DNA from: Archaeoglobus sp. UBA234
GTDB lineage: Archaea; Halobacteriota; Archaeoglobi; Archaeoglobales; Archaeoglobaceae
Direction: 5' to 3'
Length of the DNA: 64,000 nt
Assembly (NCBI GenBank): GCA_002494625.1
Contig: DACH01000006.1
Coordinates: 1-64,000, forward strand
The position numbers were made by a program, and so were the translations under genes. Below, in pieces: positions 33,010 to 41,909 of the stretch (positions within the stretch are counted from its first letter, which is position 1; each line of letters starts with the position of its first letter). The notes under the pieces are model-generated. The model was not told the DNA's origin. It saw only the letters and a program-made list of their open reading frames with translations, and did no database searches.

Positions 33010-34689
33010 ATGCTTCACATTAAAAATGGAATTGTGATCGATCCCAAAAACGGTATAGATGCTGAAAAAATGGACATATTCGTCAAAAACGGTAAGATAG
33101 TTGAGGAGTCTGAGGTAAAGGGAGATGTGAAGGTAATAGATGCGAGCAACAAGCTCGTTGTTGCTGGCGGTTTTGACATGCATGCCCACATAGCCGGGAG
33201 CAAGATCAATGTTGGAAGAGAGATGAGACCAGAGGAAATGAGGACTGTAAGGCTTGTTGCGGGCAAATTCAGAGCATCCATAGGCAGGGTCCTACTCACA
33301 TCTCCTGCAATCGGTTATGAGTATGCAAAGATGGGGTACACATCAGCATTTGAGGCAGCCCAGCCTCCAGTTGGAGCTTTGCATACACATGAGGAACTTG
33401 ACGCAATACCAATGATCGATAAGGCAGCCCTCCCAGTTTTTGGAAACTGGCATTTTGTCCTGAAGTATGTCGCAGAGAAGAACTGGGAGAAGCTGAGAAC
33501 CTTCATCGCATGGGCTATTGAGAGAACGAAAGGCTTTGGTGTGAAGGTCGTCAATCCTGGAGGGGTGGAGGCATGGATGTATGGTGGGAACTGCAAGAGT
33601 CTTGATGACGAGGTTCCAGGTTTCGGTGTAACGCCAAGAGAGATAATCACTGCATTGATTCAAGAAACTGAGAACCTCAATCTGAGCCATTCAGTCCACC
33701 TGCACTGCAACAACCTCGGCACCCCCGGAAACTACGAAACAACGATTGAGAGCATGAAACTCGCTTCAAAATTCAGTAACGATAGAAGACAGGTTCTTCA
33801 TGTTACTCATGTGCAGTTCAACGCCTATTCTGGAAGCTCGTGGAGGGATGTTGGAAGTGGAGCAGCGGAGATAGCGAAGTATGTGAACAGCGTAGATAAC
33901 ATTACGATTGATATGGGTCAACCAATCTTTGGCCATGCCACAGCGATGACTGGGGATGCTCCATTCCAGTTCACACTCCACAAGCTCACCGGAGCGAGAT
34001 GGAGTAACAAAGATTCGGAAATTGAAGGAGGAGCAGGAATCGTTCCGATAGGTTATCTACCCAAGAATCCGATACACGCCCTTCAGTGGGCTATCGGACT
34101 TGAACTCGGGCTTTTGGTAGATTCAGACAAGGTTGTGCTTTCGACAGACTATCCAAATGGTGGACCTTTCACAGAGTATCCATACATAATGGCGATGCTG
34201 ATGAGCAGGAAAATGAGGGAGAAAGAGCTGGAAAGAGTCAGCCCCTATGTGCAGAAAGCAACCGGATTGGCTGCAATAGATAGAGAAAAGACCCTCTTTG
34301 AAGTAATACAGATGACAAGAAGCCTGCCTGCGAGGGTGATGGGACTGGATAGTAAGGGACACCTCGGATTCGGAGCTGATGCAGATATAGCAATTTACAA
34401 CTTCGATCCCCTCACTGTGGATGTGACAAATGATTTCGAGACAGTGTACAAGGTTTTCAAAACCTCTGCCTACACCATCAAGGGAGGAGAGATCATCGCC
34501 ATGAACGGTGAACTCGTCAAGGAGGTATGGGGAAGAACATTCTGGGTAGATGCAACTTCAAAAGTTGAAATGGAGGCAATTGAAAGCGATCTTGATGAGA
34601 TGTTCTCAAAGTACTACAGCCTTGAACGGCAGAATTATGGTGTTGAGGAATCGTGGATTAAGAAGCCGGAGAGGCTCGTGATGGGGTGA
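33010..34689 (+). CDS. fwdA: formylmethanofuran dehydrogenase subunit A (formamidohydrolase)
   Basis: A 559-residue amidohydrolase-fold subunit that carries the methanofuran formyl-transfer site. Metal ligands are visible: FDMHAHIAG (HxH, about residues 56-64), the carboxylated Lys in GFGVKVVNPGG, HLHCNNLG, VTHVQFN and the catalytic Asp in LSTDYPNGG. The ATG at 33010 is six bases after the GGTG core; an ATG at 33007 is equally in frame. It follows fwdB with an overlap only at the SD, and fwdC begins five bases after its stop. Confidence 0.94.
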   Translation: MLHIKNGIVIDPKNGIDAEKMDIFVKNGKIVEESEVKGDVKVIDASNKLVVAGGFDMHAHIAGSKINVGREMRPEEMRTVRLVAGKFRASIGRVLLTSPAIGYEYAKMGYTSAFEAAQPPVGALHTHEELDAIPMIDKAALPVFGNWHFVLKYVAEKNWEKLRTFIAWAIERTKGFGVKVVNPGGVEAWMYGGNCKSLDDEVPGFGVTPREIITALIQETENLNLSHSVHLHCNNLGTPGNYETTIESMKLASKFSNDRRQVLHVTHVQFNAYSGSSWRDVGSGAAEIAKYVNSVDNITIDMGQPIFGHATAMTGDAPFQFTLHKLTGARWSNKDSEIEGGAGIVPIGYLPKNPIHALQWAIGLELGLLVDSDKVVLSTDYPNGGPFTEYPYIMAMLMSRKMREKELERVSPYVQKATGLAAIDREKTLFEVIQMTRSLPARVMGLDSKGHLGFGADADIAIYNFDPLTVDVTNDFETVYKVFKTSAYTIKGGEIIAMNGELVKEVWGRTFWVDATSKVEMEAIESDLDEMFSKYYSLERQNYGVEESWIKKPERLVMG

Positions 34690-34693
34690 TAAC

Positions 34694-35398
34694 ATGCTCA
34701 TACTGAAACCAAAATTCGACTTTGAGATTAGTGTGGAGGCGGAAATAACCCCGGCTCTTGCACTTGCAACCGATGAGGAGATCTCAAACTATCAGGTGTA
34801 TTACGGGAAGGACAAGGCAAAGCTCTCAGATCTTTTTGAAATCTCAAGAGAAGGTGATGATGCAAAGCTGTTGCTTGATGGCGACTTTAGCAAGGTAAAA
34901 TGGATTGGAGCAAGGATGGATGAAGGAGAAATAGTTGTAAAGGGAGATATTGGAGATCACTGCGGAGCGTATATGACTGGGGGTAAAATAGTCGTTGAGG
35001 GAAATGCTCTTGACTGGATTGGAGCGGAGATGAAGGGTGGAGAAATCGAAGTTAATGGAAATGTGAGAAACTACGTCGGCTGTGCCTACTGGGGAAATAT
35101 GACAGGGATGACCGGGGGTAAAATTACCGTGAAAGGAAATGCAGGCAACTACATTGGTGAGAAAATGGGTGGTGGAGAGATAGAGATTATGGGCGACACA
35201 GGTGACTTCGTCGGCACAGAAATGAAGGATGGCACCATTGTTATCCATGGTAACTGTGGATTTGTAGGGGGAGACATGAAAGGTGGCACGATTAAGATCA
35301 AAGGAAACTTTGAGCTCGTTCCCGGATTTAGGAAAGTAGAGGATGGTTTTGAAGGAGATGTTAATGCTGGAGGGAAAGGAAAGGTCCTCCAGCTGTAA
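34694..35398 (+). CDS. fwdC: formylmethanofuran dehydrogenase subunit C
   Basis: The 234-residue protein has a beta-helix of repeated GG units (for example YMTGGKIVVEGNALDWIG, KGGEIEVNGNVRNYVG and MGGGEIEIMGDTGDFVG, about residues 75-220), the GXGXG fold shared with glutamate synthase. FwdC holds FwdA and FwdB together. Start ATG 34694 is exactly five bases after GGTG. It is the last gene of the operon. The repeat also appears in the protein at 3336-4130. Confidence 0.93.
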   Translation: MLILKPKFDFEISVEAEITPALALATDEEISNYQVYYGKDKAKLSDLFEISREGDDAKLLLDGDFSKVKWIGARMDEGEIVVKGDIGDHCGAYMTGGKIVVEGNALDWIGAEMKGGEIEVNGNVRNYVGCAYWGNMTGMTGGKITVKGNAGNYIGEKMGGGEIEIMGDTGDFVGTEMKDGTIVIHGNCGFVGGDMKGGTIKIKGNFELVPGFRKVEDGFEGDVNAGGKGKVLQL

Positions 35399-35449
35399 TC
35401 CTTTTTTGTTTTAAAATGGATAATTGATTTCAAAAGTAAAGGATTGAAC

Positions 35450-35998
35450 ATGGAATGCTGTTACAGCAAGATAACCGAGCTGAATGAAGGAGAGATCGCA
35501 GACACTCTCTTAAAGTACCTGAAGGACAAAGGTGTACAGGAAGAAGTTTTGAATCACATTTTGAAGGTGGTAGAATCCTCTAAAAAGATAATGGATAAGC
35601 TGAATCTATCTGAAACGCAAAGAAAACTCATACTGGCTGGAGCATTTCTTCACGATATCGGTAGAATAAAAAGCCACGGCATGGATCATGCAGTACTGGG
35701 TGCTGAAATTCTCAGAGAAGATGGGTTCGACGAGAGAATTGTAAGAATAGTTGAAAGACACATAGGAGCTGGATTGACGGCAGAGGAGGCGAAGGTATTT
35801 GATCTTCCTGAAAAGGACTACATCCCGGAGACAGTAGAGGAGAAAGTTGTCGCTTTAGCAGATAATCTCGTAGCAGGAAATAGAATTATGGGAAAGGACG
35901 AATATATAACGGAGATCAGGAAAAAATTTTCAGAGCAACCAGAGGTGCTTAAAAGACATCTGGCACTTTTAAAGGAGTTTGAAGATGTCTTAGATTAG
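35450..35998 (+). CDS. HD-domain protein (TIGR00295-like)
   Basis: A 182-residue HD protein: VLNHILKVVESSKKI (first His), FLHDIGRIKSHGMDHAVLG (HD pair at about 69-70 and following His) and ALADNLVAGNRI (final Asp). Length and spacing resemble the archaeal TIGR00295 group, of unknown substrate. The ATG at 35450 is used; a TTG six bases upstream is in frame. The thioesterase gene follows. Confidence 0.8.
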   Translation: MECCYSKITELNEGEIADTLLKYLKDKGVQEEVLNHILKVVESSKKIMDKLNLSETQRKLILAGAFLHDIGRIKSHGMDHAVLGAEILREDGFDERIVRIVERHIGAGLTAEEAKVFDLPEKDYIPETVEEKVVALADNLVAGNRIMGKDEYITEIRKKFSEQPEVLKRHLALLKEFEDVLD

Positions 35999-36021
35999 GG
36001 GGTGGTTTTATCACCAGAGAT

Positions 36022-36441
36022 ATGTCTACTTTTTCAAATCTCCCGAAAGGTGAGGCTGTTGATGCCATGAACAGGTTTATCGAGAACTCATTTGCGGGCA
36101 AGATCGGGATGGTTATCACCGAAATGGAGAAGGGATTCGGGAGGGCTGAGATGGTTGTGGATGAAAGTAATTTCAATCCAACAAAAACTCTTCACGGTGG
36201 GACAATCTTTACCTTAGCCGACACTCTCGCAACAGGATGCTGCATTTACAGCTACTCCAAGCCGGCAACAACAACATCAAGCCACATACAATTTCTCAAA
36301 CCGGTTAAAAAGGGGAAGGTAATTGCAGAAGCGAAGGCTTTGAGGATGGGTAAAAAAATTGCAGTCTGGGAGGTTAAATGCTTTTTAAATGGTGAGCTTA
36401 TTGCAAACGCCATTATTGAGCATCTTGTCCTGAATGCTTAG
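36022..36441 (+). CDS. PaaI-type hotdog thioesterase
   Basis: A 139-residue hotdog-fold protein: GFGRAEMVVDESNFNPTKTLHGGTI with the HGG active-site loop (about residues 59-61), TLADTLATGCCIYSYS, SSHIQFLKPVKKGKVIAEA. Such enzymes hydrolyse acyl-CoA, often phenylacetyl- or hydroxyphenylacetyl-CoA. The ATG used here is 17 bases from the SD. A GGGGGTGG element points to position 36010, where the in-frame codon is ATC, not a normal start (see findings). It follows the HD gene by 23 bases on the same strand. Confidence 0.85.
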   Translation: MSTFSNLPKGEAVDAMNRFIENSFAGKIGMVITEMEKGFGRAEMVVDESNFNPTKTLHGGTIFTLADTLATGCCIYSYSKPATTTSSHIQFLKPVKKGKVIAEAKALRMGKKIAVWEVKCFLNGELIANAIIEHLVLNA

Positions 36442-36544
36442 ACAGCTTCAATCTTTAATCCTTAATTTTTGTAATTTTTTGTAAATTCTTTTAGAATTAT
36501 AGAAATTCTTGAATTCTAAACTCTGGCATTCACAGATGTAAAAC

Positions 36545-37153
36545 CTACTTAAGCCACATCATCTTCCCTTCATTTATGAATATCAGCCATTTTCCGATCT
36601 TCAGCAGGAGGTCTCCAATTCGCTCCAGATGTCTCGCAATCAGTATTATATCCACAACCTCTCTTATATGGCATCTCCTGTCTGAGACCTTTTCAATAAA
36701 CTCCGTGTAGAAAAGATCGAGCTCATCATCTTCACAAATTAAGTCCTCTTTCAAATCGACCTCTTTGCCAACATAGGCTTTTTTTATGGTGTCAAACATT
36801 TTCAGAATGATCCTTTGCATATCGTAAAATTCCTCAGGGATATCAACATCATACATTGCTATCTCATTTGTCAAGTCCGTTATTCTTTCATACGCCGATG
36901 ATATTCTTATGTAGCTCAGAGCAGTTCTCAGATCTCTTGCCACAGGCTGAAAAAGTGCAATAATATGGGTACAATCGTAGTTGATTTCTGTGTCGAGAAC
37001 ATCCGCTCTCTGTTCGATTCTCACAGACTCAATTTTGCTTTCATCATCTCCAGATAGTGCTTTTAGGCATATCTCAACCCCTCTCCTTGCTATCTCATGG
37101 ATCTCGATTATTTCATCCTTAACATCCTCAAACCTTCTCTCTATTCTCTTCAC
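36545..37153 (-). CDS. phoU: phosphate transport regulator PhoU
   Basis: A 202-residue all-helical protein with the two PhoU repeats: ADVLDTEINYDCTHIIALFQPVARDLRTALSYI in the first (about 50-82) and RRCHIREVVDIILIARHLERIGDLLLKIG in the second. PhoU links Pst activity to phosphate signalling. The GTG at 37151-37153 lies five bases after GGTG. It is the last gene of pstSCAB-phoU. Confidence 0.9.
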   Translation of the reverse strand: MKRIERRFEDVKDEIIEIHEIARRGVEICLKALSGDDESKIESVRIEQRADVLDTEINYDCTHIIALFQPVARDLRTALSYIRISSAYERITDLTNEIAMYDVDIPEEFYDMQRIILKMFDTIKKAYVGKEVDLKEDLICEDDELDLFYTEFIEKVSDRRCHIREVVDIILIARHLERIGDLLLKIGKWLIFINEGKMMWLK

Positions 37154-37174
37154 ATTATCACCTTGTTGCTCGTA

Positions 37175-37924
37175 TCATCCTATCCTCCCAGTAAGGTACC
37201 TTTCTGTAAGCTCTTTCTCAGGCTTTTCAAAGATCTTTTCAGCTTTATCGTACTCAACAAGCTCACCCATCCAGAAAAAGGCAACGTAGTCACCAATTCT
37301 CCCTGCTTGCTGGATGTTGTGGGTGACGATAACGACAGTGTATTTCTTCTTAAGATCAACTATCAGATCCTCAATTTTTGAAGAAGCTATTGGGTCAAGA
37401 GCTGAAGTTGGCTCATCGAAGAGGATAACTTCTGGATTTGTGGCTATTGCTCTCGCTATACAGAGCCTCTGCTGCTGACCACCCGATAGCCCGAGGGCTA
37501 AATCATTTAGCCTGTCATTAACCTCATCCCACAGTGCAGCCTTTTTCAGGCTATCTTCAACGATCCTCTCCAGTTTTCTCCTCTCTTTTATTCCATGCAC
37601 TCTGGGACCATAGGCTACATTTTCAAATATGCTCTTTGGAAAAGGATTTGGATGCTGGAAAACCATTCCTATTCGCCTTCTAATTTCAACGGGATCGCTA
37701 TCGTAAATGTTTTTACCATTGAACAAAACTTCTCCCTCAACCCTTACATTTTCTACAAGTTCCACAAGCCTGTTGAGGGATCTCAGCAAAGTTGATTTTC
37801 CACAACCGCTCGGACCGATTATCGCTGTAACCTTTCTTTCATAAATCTCCATATTTACATTCTTTATTCCCGGCTTGTTTCCGTAGTAAACACTCAGATT
37901 TCTGATATCAAAGACAGTATTCAG
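37175..37924 (-). CDS. pstB: phosphate ABC transporter ATP-binding protein PstB, probable CTG start
   Basis: The ATPase has Walker A GPSGCGKST, FQHPNPFPKSIFENVAYGPR, signature LSGGQQQR, Walker B VILFDEPTSALD and the H-loop VTHN, all typical PstB. The first ATG (37852) would remove the conserved N-terminal strand and A-loop tyrosine: the frame upstream encodes FDIRNLSVYYGNKPGIKNVN. That frame contains no ATG, GTG or TTG before an in-frame TAA. The SD GGGGGTG, which overlaps the pstA stop, lies five bases from a CTG at 37922-37924, giving 249 residues. PstB drives phosphate uptake. Confidence 0.93.
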   Translation of the reverse strand: MNTVFDIRNLSVYYGNKPGIKNVNMEIYERKVTAIIGPSGCGKSTLLRSLNRLVELVENVRVEGEVLFNGKNIYDSDPVEIRRRIGMVFQHPNPFPKSIFENVAYGPRVHGIKERRKLERIVEDSLKKAALWDEVNDRLNDLALGLSGGQQQRLCIARAIATNPEVILFDEPTSALDPIASSKIEDLIVDLKKKYTVVIVTHNIQQAGRIGDYVAFFWMGELVEYDKAEKIFEKPEKELTERYLTGRIG

Positions 37925-37928
37925 AATT

Positions 37929-38822
37929 TCACCCCCTTAGTTTCTTCTGGTATCTGTTTCTCAGAAAGATCGCAAAGGCATTCATTGAAAGCATGACAGC
38001 GAGAAGAACAACAACTCCAGCCGGAGCCACTCCGTGCAGAAACTCGTTTCTTGGCATATCAGTCCACACAAAAATCTGCATGGGCATTGCACTGAAAGGG
38101 CTGAAGAAATCCTTAGGTGCTGAGAAAATTGATGAAGCTGCTCCAATCATTATAAGGGGCGCAGTTTCACCAATTGCCCTTGAGAGAGCCAGAATTGTAC
38201 CTGTTAGAATGCCCGGCATTGCACTTGGAAGAACAATACCCCTTATTGTCTGCCATTTTGTCGCTCCCAGACCGTATGAAGCTTCTCTCAGGGAATATGG
38301 AACAGCTCTGATCGCTTCCTGAGATGCAACTATAACTACAGGCAGTATGAGGAGGGTGAGGGTGAAGGCACCGACTATAATGATTCCGGGTTTCATATTG
38401 AGCTTTGAAACGAAAATTCCCAAGCCGAGAAGTCCATAAACAATAGATGGAACTGCTGCAAGGTTTGATATGTTTATCTCGATTATTTTGGCAATTCTAC
38501 TCCTCCCTGAATACTCTTCAAGGAAGAGAGCGGCAGAAACTCCCAGGGGAAGGGTGAATAGTCCAACTAAAGCAATTGTATAAATGGATCCTACCAGAGC
38601 AGGATATATGCCTGCCTTTTCTGGAAATCTGGATGGAGGACTTGTTAGAAACTGCCAGTCGAGCCATGCAGCAGCCTCGACAAAGGTGAATGTTATGAGG
38701 GCTGAAAGAATAACCAGTCCAAATACTGTTGTGAGGAGACATAGGATCAGGAATAATCTGTCCTTGAGTTTATCATTGAATCTATTTCTATTTCTGTCTT
38801 TCTTTCCTGTCAGCACTTTCAC
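37929..38822 (-). CDS. pstA: phosphate ABC transporter permease PstA
   Basis: A 297-residue permease with six membrane helices and the EAA-type loop (REASYGLGATKWQTIRGIVLPSAMPGILTG, about residues 180-209). A charged, Arg/Asn/Lys-rich N-terminus precedes the first helix. GTG start five bases after GGTG, overlapping the pstC stop as GTGA. Partner of PstC in the membrane channel. Confidence 0.94.
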   Translation of the reverse strand: MKVLTGKKDRNRNRFNDKLKDRLFLILCLLTTVFGLVILSALITFTFVEAAAWLDWQFLTSPPSRFPEKAGIYPALVGSIYTIALVGLFTLPLGVSAALFLEEYSGRSRIAKIIEINISNLAAVPSIVYGLLGLGIFVSKLNMKPGIIIVGAFTLTLLILPVVIVASQEAIRAVPYSLREASYGLGATKWQTIRGIVLPSAMPGILTGTILALSRAIGETAPLIMIGAASSIFSAPKDFFSPFSAMPMQIFVWTDMPRNEFLHGVAPAGVVVLLAVMLSMNAFAIFLRNRYQKKLRG

Positions 38823-39718
38823 CGATACACCTCCCTGAATCTCATCTTAACATAGTAGCTGACCATGTTGAGGATGAGAGTCATTGCAAAAAGGGTCAAA
38901 CCGATTGCAAACAGGCTTTTGTACTCAATGGACTGCCCTGAAACATCGCTCATACCAATCTCAACCATGGCAGCCGTCATCGTCTCAATCGGCTCAAACC
39001 AGTCTGCAGGATTCAGAGGATTAACAAGTCTTGGAAGTCTTCCAGCAGCGATCGTAACAGCCATTGTCTCCCCAATAGCTCGAGATATGCCCAGAATGAA
39101 GGATGCAACAATGCCTGATAAGCCAGATGGCACAACTATGCTCCAGATAACTTTAACCTTGTTTGCTCCGAGAGCATATCCTGCTTCTCTCAGAGTTTTT
39201 GGAACAGCCCTTAAAGCATCTTCACTTATGCTTGAAACGATAGGAATAATCATTATCCCGACAACTATGGAAGCGGCAAGAGCGTTGTAAGCACTTATGT
39301 CAGGGAAAATTTTCTGCAAGAGAGGTGTTATATAAACAAAAGCGAAAAAGCCGTAGACTACAGTTGGGATGCCTGCAAGCACTTCAAGTGCAGGTTTTAA
39401 TATGGCTCTCACTCCCTCGCTTGCGTACTCGCTCAGATAAATGGCTGCAAGTAAACCACATGGGATTGCAATCATTGCCGAACCAAAAGTAACCATCAGT
39501 GTGCCTGCAACTAAGGGAAGAACCCCAAAACTGACTGGTTTTATTGTGGGGCTCCACCTTGTACCCATAAAGAACTCTAAAAACGAAACTTTGCTGAAAA
39601 ACTCGATGGAATCGAATATAAGTGTGAGTATGATTCCGAATGTTACAGCTACCGTCAGGAGAGCCGAAAAGAATAGAAGATACTTTATCAGTCTTTCTTT
39701 CAAATCCCTGACTTTCAT
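38819..39718 (-). CDS. pstC: phosphate ABC transporter permease PstC
   Basis: A 299-residue permease with six membrane helices; the loop REAGYALGANKVKVIWSIVVPSGLSGI (about residues 186-212) contacts PstB, and FFMGTRWSPTIKPVSFGVLPL is a PstC signature before the transport domain. It follows pstS by 34 bases. The pstA start overlaps its stop. Confidence 0.94.
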   Translation of the reverse strand: MKVRDLKERLIKYLLFFSALLTVAVTFGIILTLIFDSIEFFSKVSFLEFFMGTRWSPTIKPVSFGVLPLVAGTLMVTFGSAMIAIPCGLLAAIYLSEYASEGVRAILKPALEVLAGIPTVVYGFFAFVYITPLLQKIFPDISAYNALAASIVVGIMIIPIVSSISEDALRAVPKTLREAGYALGANKVKVIWSIVVPSGLSGIVASFILGISRAIGETMAVTIAAGRLPRLVNPLNPADWFEPIETMTAAMVEIGMSDVSGQSIEYKSLFAIGLTLFAMTLILNMVSYYVKMRFREVYR

Positions 39719-39752
39719 GGGTTCTAATCCCTGCTTATCAGTTTACTTGACT

Positions 39753-40739
39753 TTACTGAACCCCGAGTTCCTTTAAAGCATCGTTAAATTCCTTTAAATT
39801 CTCCTCTTTAGTCTCTTTGCTTACCGAAACATAGCCTATTTCTTCTATAATCTCGCTATCAAGGTTTTCCAGATAGAATCTCACGAATTCTCTAACCGCT
39901 GCATCTTTCAATGATTCTTTGTTGACGTATATGAAAAGCGGTCTTGCTAATGGTCTGTACTCTCCGGACTTAACGGATTCTATGCTTGGTTCAGTGCAAA
40001 CACCTTCAGGATTTTTGATTTTGATCGCTTTAATCATATCTTTATTTTCAAGATAGTATGCCATTCCGAGATAACCCATCGCATACTTATCCCTCGCAAC
40101 AGCCTGAATTATCGTGTTATCCTCCTCGGTTCCATGGTAATCACTTCTCGATGCCCTCTCCTCTCCCACAACAACTTTGGTGAAGAAGTCGAATGTTCCA
40201 GATGCACTCGTTGGACCATAGAGTCTTATTTCCTTCTCAGGCCATGATTCATCAATATCACTCCATTTCTTTACGATTGTATCTGGTTTCCAGATCTCCC
40301 TGAGATGCTCAATGCTCATGCAATCAACCCAGTTTGCCTCGGGATTTACGATTACACTTAAACCATCGTAGGCAACTGTAAACTCCAGAGGCTCAACACC
40401 ATTCTCCTTAGCTGCATCAAGCTCGCTCTGCTTTATGGGTCTGCTAGCACCATTTATATCTGTCTTCCCGACTATGAAGAAGTTTTTGAAACCTCCCCCA
40501 GTGCCAGTTGACTGAACAGAAATGATAACATCCGGATACAGTTTACTGAACTCCTCAGCCATTGCAGTTGATATCAAGTATACAGTGCTGCTACCAGCAA
40601 CCCTCACTTCTCCGGAAAGTCTGGATTCTGCTTTTTCAGGTTGAGCCCCCTTATTTTCTGAAGTCCCACTTTGGATACAGCCCAGAAACAGCAGTGAAGT
40701 TGTAAGAAGGACTGCAAGTGTAATGTATCTTCTCTTCAT
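39753..40739 (-). CDS. pstS: phosphate-binding lipoprotein PstS
   Basis: A 328-residue solute-binding protein. The signal peptide ends in a lipobox, LLFLGCIQSG, so the mature protein would be anchored by its Cys (about residue 21 from the ATG at 40739). Phosphate-binding segments are visible as VAGSSTVYLIS and SVQSTGTGGGFKNFF, then YGPTSASGTFDFFT. A TTG 15 bases upstream is in frame, but the ATG gives a normal signal peptide. First gene of pstSCAB-phoU; expression probably rises when phosphate is low, by analogy. Confidence 0.94.
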   Translation of the reverse strand: MKRRYITLAVLLTTSLLFLGCIQSGTSENKGAQPEKAESRLSGEVRVAGSSTVYLISTAMAEEFSKLYPDVIISVQSTGTGGGFKNFFIVGKTDINGASRPIKQSELDAAKENGVEPLEFTVAYDGLSVIVNPEANWVDCMSIEHLREIWKPDTIVKKWSDIDESWPEKEIRLYGPTSASGTFDFFTKVVVGEERASRSDYHGTEEDNTIIQAVARDKYAMGYLGMAYYLENKDMIKAIKIKNPEGVCTEPSIESVKSGEYRPLARPLFIYVNKESLKDAAVREFVRFYLENLDSEIIEEIGYVSVSKETKEENLKEFNDALKELGVQ

Positions 40740-40899
40740 GTACGGATGCAACACATGAAGATATATCTACTTTGTCCGTATAGACTATATATGGTTAGTT
40801 AGATATATAGATATATAGATTGATAGATATCAAAGGAAAGCAACTTTAGAAAAGTAGCTTTACCACAGCATCTATATACATGTGGACTGAAAAATCATC
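40740..40899. promoter_or_regulatory. divergent pst / AbrB-PhoU promoter region
   Basis: The 160 bases between pstS and the regulator contain TATA-like CATATATAG for pstS (about 40785-40793, minus strand) and CTATATAC (about 40870-40877) for the regulator, whose ATG at 40900 is about 26 bases away, so it is probably leaderless. A palindromic GTCCGTATAGAC lies at about 40775-40786, and an 8-bp tandem repeat at 40801-40832 lies between the two promoters. Confidence 0.6.
40801..40832. repeat. four 8-bp tandem units between the pst and regulator promoters
   Basis: agatatat, agatatat, agattgat and agatatca follow one another without gaps. The position between divergent phosphate promoters makes an operator for the AbrB-domain regulator possible. 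Confidence 0.6.
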
Positions 40900-41859
40900 A
40901 TGGTCGACACAAGAAAGATATTTTCGAGCGGGAAAAGTAGCTATCTGATAACCCTTCCAAAAGATTGGGTTATACAGAATGGGTTAAAGAGTGGAGACTC
41001 GGTTTTAATTGAGGTGGGAAGCGACAGGATATCTATATTCCCTCATAAAGCTGAGAAAAAGAGAAAAGAAGCTGTTATCGATTATAAAGGGGCTGAAATG
41101 GAATCTCTCATCAGGAGGATAATCTCCTACTACCTTGCCGGGTATGACTCAATGAGAGTAAAAATATACAACAATGAGCAGAGAAATGCGATTTCAATCG
41201 CTTCAGAGATCCTCATCGGAGTGGAAATACTTGAAGACCTTGGTAATGAGATGCAGATTGAGGTTTTTCTTGATCTCAACAGATTCAAGCCGCTTGACAT
41301 GATAGAGAAGATTTCCAGAATATGTGAGAGTATGGTATCCGATTTCTGCAAGGCTTTTGAGGAATTTGACAAATATGTCTGCAGCACGATTATAGCGAGG
41401 GAGAATGAGACAGACAAACTCCACTTCCTAGTTCTCAGACTTTTAAGACTATCCTCAGAGTATCCAGATATAGAGGATCTTCTTGAGCTGAAAGGAAGGG
41501 CAATGGAATACAGAACGGTTGTCAGGGCACTTGAGAGGATTGCAGATCACGCAGCATCAATAGCAGAGTCAGTACTTCTTCTTCAGAAACCGCTGCCTGA
41601 TCTATGTGAGGTGGCAGACTTCACGAGGGAGATGCTGAAAACCTCTTTTGTCTCGTTCTACAGGATTGACTCAGAGCTTGCAGAAGAGATCATAACAAAC
41701 TCCAAAGTGTTTATAGAGAGTGGAAGGAGCTATTACAACATGATGCTCAACAGAGAGCTGAGAGAGGCGATGCTGATAAAATCGATAATCGACAGCCACT
41801 TCAGAATACTGGGTTATGCAACGGATATTGCGGAGGTTGCAATAAATCTGAGTGTTTAA
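40900..41859 (+). CDS. AbrB-PhoU phosphate uptake regulator
   Basis: A 319-residue protein: an N-terminal SpoVT/AbrB swapped-hairpin DNA-binding domain (SGKSSYLITLPKDWVIQNGLKSGDSV, about residues 11-36) joined to PhoU-type helical repeats (MEYRTVVRALERIADHAASIAESV, about 205-228; a second copy near the C-terminus with SHFRILGYATDIAEVA). This architecture is common in archaea next to pst genes and is taken as the phosphate-responsive transcription regulator. It is divergent from pstS and probably controls the shared promoter region. Confidence 0.9.
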   Translation: MVDTRKIFSSGKSSYLITLPKDWVIQNGLKSGDSVLIEVGSDRISIFPHKAEKKRKEAVIDYKGAEMESLIRRIISYYLAGYDSMRVKIYNNEQRNAISIASEILIGVEILEDLGNEMQIEVFLDLNRFKPLDMIEKISRICESMVSDFCKAFEEFDKYVCSTIIARENETDKLHFLVLRLLRLSSEYPDIEDLLELKGRAMEYRTVVRALERIADHAASIAESVLLLQKPLPDLCEVADFTREMLKTSFVSFYRIDSELAEEIITNSKVFIESGRSYYNMMLNRELREAMLIKSIIDSHFRILGYATDIAEVAINLSV

Positions 41860-41909
41860 CTCGTGTATTTATGATGAAATTTTTACTGAATGGTCTCTTA
41901 ACAAGAGAT

